NCBI RefSeq assembly: GCF_958298935.1
Contig: NC_084943.1
Span: forward strand, 12,269,001-12,333,000
Source: Phragmites australis
Taxonomy: Eukaryota > Streptophyta > Magnoliopsida > Poales > Poaceae
DNA length: 64,000 nt
Direction: 5' to 3'
Notes under the pieces: model-generated
What the model was told of the DNA's origin: nothing
Seen by the model: only the letters and a program-made list of their open reading frames with translations
Databases searched by the model: none
Made by a program: the position numbers and the translations under genes
Shown here: positions 57,987-64,000 of the stretch, piece by piece
How positions within the stretch are numbered: position 1 is the first letter of the stretch
Layout: the number at the start of each line of letters is the position of its first letter

Positions 57987-60960
57987 TGTCACAACGAGTT
58001 TTAACGGACAAAACCAGATGCGGCTTATGTGTGCCCAGGATGTTCAACACACATAAGGACGTCACAGGTGAAGTAACAAAAGCAATACTTTTATAGAATA
58101 AACGTTAAACTCTTACAGCAATTGACATATATTGTCTTCTATGAAGATATCTGTAGCGGAATAGAAGCACTGGTGCCCAACAACACCGTAGGCAACCGAC
58201 CGGGAGACACGCGCATAGATCGTCACAACCTCGTCTTGATAGTCTTCATCATCTTCACTCACTGAGCAACAGTACACATGTCACATGGTATAGGAAAAAT
58301 AGCAAGTGTGAGCACATGATGCGCTCAGTAAGTGTGGGAAAAATAATGATATGCAGGCTTATATCAAGAATAGGCTAACACATGGTATATTTGCGTAAAT
58401 GCGAGTAATGAAAAGATATTTGGACTCAAAAGCATTAAACAATTATTAAGTGAATCTAACCCATACAATCCAACATCCAAGCATACAAGGCTCCCCACCT
58501 TGCATACCATAACTATCTAGTACTCTCTGTACTATAACCAAAATCACAACCATCTAGTACTCCATGTACCAGAACCATAACCACAACCATCTAGTACTCC
58601 CTGTACCAGAACCATAACCACAAACATTTAGTACTCCATGTACCAGAACCATAACCACAAATATCTAGTACTCCATGTACCAGAACCATAACAACAACCT
58701 ATAATCACAACCCAGTAATCATGTGAGGATCCAAGTCTCTCATAACCATGAGCACGGCTGTTATAACAGTTTTTTACATTTTGCAGAGGTTGTCCAACTT
58801 TCCCCACAAGTCATGATTTCCATGTTGCCGTGTGGTGTGTCGCCCGAAAAGTCACTTCAAAGCTGTTACAAAGTTTCATCAAGTATGTGCATGCCCGCTA
58901 GGTTTCACCGCCGTCAAAGTGGCATTAACACCACCCAGAAGCCCCCTTTTGCGCCTTGTGGATCCGGAAAGTTTTCACCCTTCCCTTCCACTACACCTCT
59001 CATACCACTAACCAAATGGTTTTGGCCTTTGCCGTCCCCACACAACCACTCTTCTATTTTGCACGCACAAAACTGGAATCCACTAATTAATAGGCTAGGC
59101 CTGTCCCATACCAGGTCTCGTGGTTGGTACGATATTTCTTGGGTTGTCGCTCTACGAACCGGTCCTTACTTAGGTTACTTGAGCAAACACTAAACCATCG
59201 TCATAACCATGACAACCATCAAAACCACTTTGCTCAAGGCCTAAGGTTTCATGTTGCTAAACCATTAACACATTAACGACTATTGTTGCATATGTTCATT
59301 AGTCAAGATTATGACACTTCTCAACATCCCAAAAGCATGGCTAAGCAATCTACTCATAAAATACACCTAACCATAAACCATCTAGGTTCCAAGGGATGAT
59401 AAGGGAAAATCTAGGGAAAACCCTAACATAGGTGACTACCCATCATATTGACACTGCATGCAATTTTGTAAAATAAAACATTTAAAAACATAGGTTCAAG
59501 GTGATCAAGGATACTTGCCTTTTACCCAATGCTGCTCAGTTTTGTCAAAATCTTGGTCTTGAAGTCCCTCGAACTGCTCCGGAACATTATCGACTAATCG
59601 CGAGAACTACCGACAAACAACACAAAACAAACACTAAGAACAACATACCAAACATCATGAAAACACTTTAAAAATACTATGGTTGGATAGGGATGCTTTT
59701 AGACACATTTATACGTAAGAATCGCCTAAACTGGAGTTAAGATGAAAAGAGAACAGCTTTCAAGAGATGGATTAGACTGAAAAGGAAAAACTTGTTTACT
59801 GGAGTTATCTTCCTATAGGAAAAGAGTTTATTGCAGAACCACTGTGTCAGGCTTGACAACATCATTGTGCAAGATTCAAGAAGTTTAGGGCAGACTAGAC
59901 TTCGCTGACTAGGCTAAGGAGAATGATGTGGCGCTGACTTGGCATGCTATGCAAGTACCGTCTTAGATTAAAGAAGGGATACGCTGAGATCTAGTATCGA
60001 TCACCTATGATGGATCAAAAAGGTCGAAGGTTGCGCTTCTAGGTTTAGGATATTACTGGTGACTCTACGTAGCGGTGGTGGTTCGGGTTTCGTCGGAGAT
60101 GGCGATCGGGCATGTGGCCACAAACATCGATGTTGGCTTCAGTGGTGTTTCAGTGAAACGACGGAAGCATAGCATAGAACACGGAAATACTAACTTAGCA
60201 CTATGGTTGGTTTTGGAAGGGGTAATCTGAGGTAGCGGCAAAATAGCAATGACTACTTCTAGGATTGGTGGTGACCGCGAACAGATGCTGGAATGAAGAC
60301 ACTCGCGTTCCCAGAGATTGGCTATGAAATTTGAGAAACCGTTTGAACAAAGATGTTCATATATCTCGTGAACACAATGCTATGGCATAGTTTTGGGTAG
60401 ATCATCCACTGAGAGGAAGAACAATCAGCGGAGATGAGACGGGTGATGGCTGCGATGTGCTGTGGTTGGCAATAGCGTCCTGGTCGTGTCGCTACACAAA
60501 CAGGGATGGGCTCCTAGGGTCATGTATAAGACTTGATGGGACACACCGTGACGTGGTTGGTGCATCCATATGGCTTTCGGATTGACGGGGAACGCAAATG
60601 CAAATCCAGTGCGCGCGCAGAATGCGTCCAGAAACCGAACAACGGGTATGTCGACCTTGATTTCGATAGTTTGGCTGCTCTACTGGCCGAACTGGTTGGT
60701 GAGAGTGTGAGGAACATCATGGGACATGCACCGGTAAAAGGGCTTGGTGATTTGACCTCTGGTCGGTCGGGAACGTTGATGCCAATCGGCTACAGCGCAG
60801 TTGTCCCGCGGCTGTCCGTGACAGCGACGACCGTGGCGGCATAGATCGGGCTTTGGCGAGAGCTAAGGCTTGGCTAGGGACTTAGTATGTTGCTAGAACA
60901 GTAGTAAGGAAGGAGAATAAGGGGTTCTCACCTTGCTTTGATGGTCGAGGAAGGAGGATT
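57987..60960 (-). mobile_element. Truncated, inverted relative of the TGTCACACC solo LTR
   Basis: Starts TGTCACAACGAG, the reverse complement of the 52004 end (TGTCACACCTTG in that orientation), and continues as the reverse complement of 52004-51393 and then 40894 to about 39140. Landmarks shared on the minus strand include GGGACTTCAAGACCAAGATTT and CTATTAATTAGTGGATTCCAG. About 1.2 kb matching 37918-39140 is missing and the right end is unclear. No TSD was found. Confidence 0.75.
58513..58697. repeat. 37-bp minisatellite, five units
   Basis: Five tandem units of the type CCATCTAGTACTCCATGTAC with the tail CAGAACCATAACCACAA, inside the inverted LTR relative. The first unit is more diverged. 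Confidence 0.9.
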
Positions 60961-61037
60961 CGCGGAGAAGACGACGTAGCGCATCACGGGTAGCTAACCG
61001 AATCGAATGTAATCGACTTACCTATAACCTACCTATT

Positions 61038-62135
61038 CTATGAGTGAAACTTTCGGAGTTGGTCGATGTTCCACGAGTGCTCGAGTATCTCGCCGTTTGG
61101 AGCAGATAGCCGCACTGATCCAGGTCGAGTGACTTCGACTACTATGTAAGGTCCTTCCCACTTAGGCGATAACTTGTGGTGCTGGGCCTATTTTTGCACC
61201 TTCCGTAGGACAAGGTCTCCAGTGGCGAGTTTCCTGGGCTGGATTCTCTACCTTTGATATCTACACAACTCCTGCTGATACTTAACTGCTAGAATAAATG
61301 CTCGATCTCGGTACTCCTCGAGTAAATTTATGTCATCCGCTCGTAATTGCTCATGCCCTTCTTCGGAGTAATTTTCTACTCGAGGTGATCCGAACTGCAA
61401 CTCAGTCGGGAGCACCGCTTCCCCTCCATAAACCAAGAAGAACGGAGTTTCACCAGTGGCCCTATTGGTCGAAGTATGAATGACCCAAAGTACTGAGGGA
61501 AGTTCTTTTACCCAGCATTTCGAATAGGCTTTTAGCCTATCGAAGACCCGAGTTTTGATTACATGTAAGACTATACCATTAGCATGCTCAACTTGACCGT
61601 TACTCTACGGGTGAGCTACTGAGGCGAAACAAGTTTTGATACTAAATTCTTCGCAGAACGCAATAAAGGTCTCGCTTTTGAACTGGATACCGTTATTCAT
61701 AGTTATCTGATACGGAATGCCGAATCGAGTAATTATGGTCCTCATGAATTTCTTGGCTGCTTCCACAGTTATTTTTCCTACGGGTTCGGCCTCTGTCCAC
61801 TTGGTGAACTTGTCGATAGCCATGAATAGGAACTTGTAACCACCTTGGACCCTTGGGAATGGTCCCAGGATATCCAAGCCTCAGACGAAGAAAGGCCAAG
61901 AACGAGGAATTATTTGCAGAGCTTGGGCAGGTCGAGCGGTCTGCCTTCTGAAAAATTGGCAGCTCTCACACTTTTTAACCAGCACGGAAGCATCTTGGAA
62001 GGCAGTTGGCCAATAGAATCTCTGGCAGAAAACTTTCCCGACCAAGGTGCGAGAAAACACATGATTACCATACATGCCTCCATGGATATCAAGCAATATT
62101 TTACTGCCCTCTTCCTGAGTGATGCACTTCATTAA
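61038..62135 (-). pseudogene. Integrase, Tat copy 2
   Basis: Minus strand. The N-terminal zinc region (GGMYGNH ... CESCQFF) is in 62132-61881. The core starts MDILGPFPRVQGGYKFLFMAIDKFTKW at 61877, with the first catalytic Asp and the D-x-F-T-K-W block. The second catalytic position reads MNNGIQF, so Asn stands where DNG is expected. The third-acid block is broken near 61600 at SVAHP then stop. MVYGGEAVLPTEL is at 61436, and the C-terminus shows WEGPYIVVEV (GPY module) near 61150, ending at 61038. The enzyme is inactive as read. Confidence 0.88.
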
Positions 62136-62153
62136 GATTCCGTTACTCCACTT

Positions 62154-62660
62154 TTAGTAGAGCTTGCTGTTTACCAAAACGTAGAGCTTGGATTTATGAG
62201 AAATTTTCTCTGTAGACGCATCATCATCAGGGATGTCTCGACCCTCGAGATAGGCCTGGTATGGAGTCATCCAAGTCAGGTTGCATTCGAGTAGTGCAGC
62301 ATCCATGTCTGCGGGTTCTACCTCGCTGAAATGGCTAGACTGCTGGTCTACTTGAGCAGCATGTGTTTGCCAAACTGTCAGGACAGATGGTTTAAGGAGT
62401 TTCTCAATGAAGACCCCTTTGGGTACCGGTGCTCGAGAAGAAGCAAATCTAGCAAGTTCATCCACACCAAAGTTATCACTCCTTCTGATGTGCGTTACTT
62501 CTAGCCCTTCGAACTTCTGCTCAGGCTTTCGTACCTCGAGTAAGTAAGCTGCCATGTTGTCATCCGAGCACTGGTACTCCTTTTGAACTTGGTTCACGAC
62601 TAGCTGTGAATCCCTTTCACAATAAGTCATTTAATTCCTTCATATTATGCAATATTGTTG
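62154..62660 (-). pseudogene. Second (archaeal-type) RNase H domain and linker, Tat copy 2
   Basis: Open frame 62630-62154 (158 codons): DSQLVVNQVQKEYQCSDDNM (residues about 7-26), YLLEVRKPEQKFEGLEVTHI, RRSDNFGVDELARFASSRAPV with the last catalytic Asp-type position, then a linker to the integrase. The N-terminal part of the domain (to about 62800) is broken. Having two RNase H domains defines the Tat lineage among plant Gypsy elements. Confidence 0.8.
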
Positions 62661-62806
62661 GAAGCTTTAAAGTCTAATTGAACAACGTACCTGAGTTCGT
62701 CGCCCATTGGAGATTTGAGTACAATGCTAGCCTCCGAGCCCTAGAGCGTGAGTGATCCATCAAAGAAGAGCATCCAGTGATCTTCGACCATATTTGGCCT
62801 TGTTTC

Positions 62807-63218
62807 TTAAACGCTTGTCCATTCGGTAATGAAATCTGCTAACACTCTAGATTTCACACTTGTGCATGGTGCATAGCTTACATCAAACTCATTTAGCTCT
62901 ACCGCCCATTGCACGATTCGTTCAGTACCTTCCCGATTGCGTATTACATCCTTTAGTGGGTACATCATCTTGACGGTGATCCTGTGCACTTGAAAGTAGA
63001 GCCGTAATTTCTGGGAAGACATCAAGACTGCATATATCAGCTTTTGTACTTGCGGGTATCATAGCTTAGCATAGTGTAGAACCTCGCTCACGTAATAAAC
63101 AGGTTTATGGACCTTGGCCTTTTTCTCGGGACATTCCTGTTCGACCGCTAGAACCATGCTTACAACTTGTGGGGTAGCTGCAATATACAAAAATAGCTCC
63201 TCTTTTTCATTAGGCAGC
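62807..63218 (-). pseudogene. RNase H C-terminal part, Tat copy 2
   Basis: The frame 63025-62807 includes LRLYFQVHRITVKM, REGTERIVQWAVELNEFDVSY and KSRVLADFITEW, the end of a Gypsy RNase H. Upstream sequence to 63218 continues the domain but is stopped and then cut by the LTR at 63219. Confidence 0.8.
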
Positions 63219-64000
63219 TGTTGATGGATGAACACCGCAAGCGGGGATCCTGAGGGACCCCCTTTGAGATTCGGCCGGGGGGCTGATTCTGGATCTACTT
63301 CGTACGTGGATTTAATGCTAACGTATGAGATCTAGGCGGGACGGATGATCGTCTGCTAGTAGGAGTAAATGCTCAAGGGATTTTAGACAGGTTCGGGCTA
63401 CACAGAGCGTAATACCCTACTCCTCTGAGTATGATGTGCTATTAATGCTCTAGGGATGCCTTTCTCTGGATCTCTGTGTTATAAGGTTTTTTGCCTAAGT
63501 ATTGAGCTTTGGTCTTGCTTCGAGTCGCCCTGCCCAAAGCTTTGCTTCTATCAGCCCTCTTCTATCTGCCGTCTTGCTCGAGCTTGTTGGACTTGTTCTT
63601 CTACGGAGTGCACCCCCCCCCCCTTTTATCCCATCGGGGGAGGCTCGGCGTGCCTAGAATGGGGGCACAAGTTCCCATGAGCTATAAATGGAAAGCAACT
63701 ATCATGGGGCTACAGTTTGAAGTTACAGGGGTTGAAAATGCGCCTTCGGCCGGTCCCGTTGCCCATTATGCCCAACTTTAGCAGGTGCAGGGGGGCCCAC
63801 CGGGCAGCTGCCGAACTGCCCAGCATGCTCGCTCGGTCAGAGCAGGTCTGACACAACAGGGGGGCAGGCGATACGCCTCGAGCCCAGGGACGATATCTCC
63901 AAGTCGTTTCCTTTACAGGCCCCGCAAGGTGATGTGCGATGGGACCCGTCACATTAAATGTCCCCACACCTTCCTGCCAGGCGGTGGCAGGGACTGACGT
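63219..64000. repeat. Left part of another LTR, cut by the window end
   Basis: TGTTGATGGATGAACACC begins abruptly in the Tat RNase H sequence, so 63219 is the likely LTR start and GCAGC (63214-63218) the likely target-site copy. There is a TATA-like CTATAAAT at 63682-63689 and an 11-base C-run near 63613. The short frames here are not recognised. Partner end and orientation are outside the window. Confidence 0.65.

Larger units (their letters stand above)
60961..63218 (-). mobile_element. Ty3/Gypsy Tat-lineage fragment, copy 2
   Basis: Read right to left: RNase H (63218-62807), second RNase H-like domain (62660-62154), integrase zinc region (62132-61881), core and C-terminus (to the stop at 61038-61040). 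62089-63217 aligns with 1-1166. The right end is cut by a new LTR at 63219. Left of 61038, similarity to anything known is lost near the inverted LTR relative. Confidence 0.88.

Noticed and set aside
57936..58056. Short protein frame from ATG 57925
   Set aside because: It runs into the inverted LTR relative at 57987; no domain in the first 20 codons.
1..64000. A new defence, biosynthetic or regulatory gene system
   Set aside because: Every well-supported coding segment is a known transposon domain; the only unexplained frame is the decayed multi-exon one at 55600-56758.

Overview
This window is plant nuclear DNA made almost wholly of transposable elements, most likely from a grass (Poaceae). 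The grass call rests on the element types: SIRE-type Copia, Tekay-type chromovirus, CRM-type chromovirus, Tat-lineage Gypsy, L1-type LINE and a Tourist-like MITE, arranged as nested LTR retrotransposons. I find no intact host gene, no tRNA or rRNA gene, and no CRISPR or bacterial feature. Nearly every coding segment is a decayed retrotransposon domain. Two CRM-type (centromeric retrotransposon clade) copies make a pericentromeric origin plausible but not proven.

Layout. (1) 1-5531: minus-strand Tat-lineage Gypsy element, with its 5' LTR at 5003-5531 and decayed gag, protease, RT and RNase H to the left. (2) 5532-6984: unassigned DNA. (3) About 6985-16590: one minus-strand L1-type LINE. It is split by a CRM-type element (8392-13433, TSD GACCC) and by a 212-bp Tourist-like MITE (15872-16083, TSD TAA). 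(4) 16617-23120: a second CRM-type element, plus strand, TSD GGCCT, with LTRs of 913 and 911 bp; RT and RNase H are deleted. (5) 23138 to about 55526: one minus-strand SIRE-type Copia element of about 6 kb of its own sequence, spread over 32 kb by nested insertions. These are a Tekay-type element (23537-32804, TSD GTAAG), a solo Tekay-type LTR (33513-36519, TSD GCCGC) and a very long solo LTR of a TGTCACACC family (37918-52004, TSD CCTAT). That solo LTR itself holds a second Tekay-type element (40895-51387, TSD TAACA/TAATA). (6) 55527-57986: a decayed multi-exon reading frame and promoter-like DNA. (7) 57987 to about 60960: an inverted, truncated relative of the TGTCACACC LTR. (8) About 60961-63218: the second Tat-lineage fragment (integrase and both RNase H regions, minus strand). 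(9) 63219-64000: the start of another LTR, cut by the window end.

The matching target-site duplications give a relative order. The Copia element and the LINE are hosts and therefore older; the TGTCACACC solo LTR came next in the Copia interior; the second Tekay copy then landed inside that solo LTR. The two CRM copies have complementary losses: one lacks gag and protease, the other lacks RT and RNase H. The LTRs of several families carry dense arrays of short, partly palindromic motifs.
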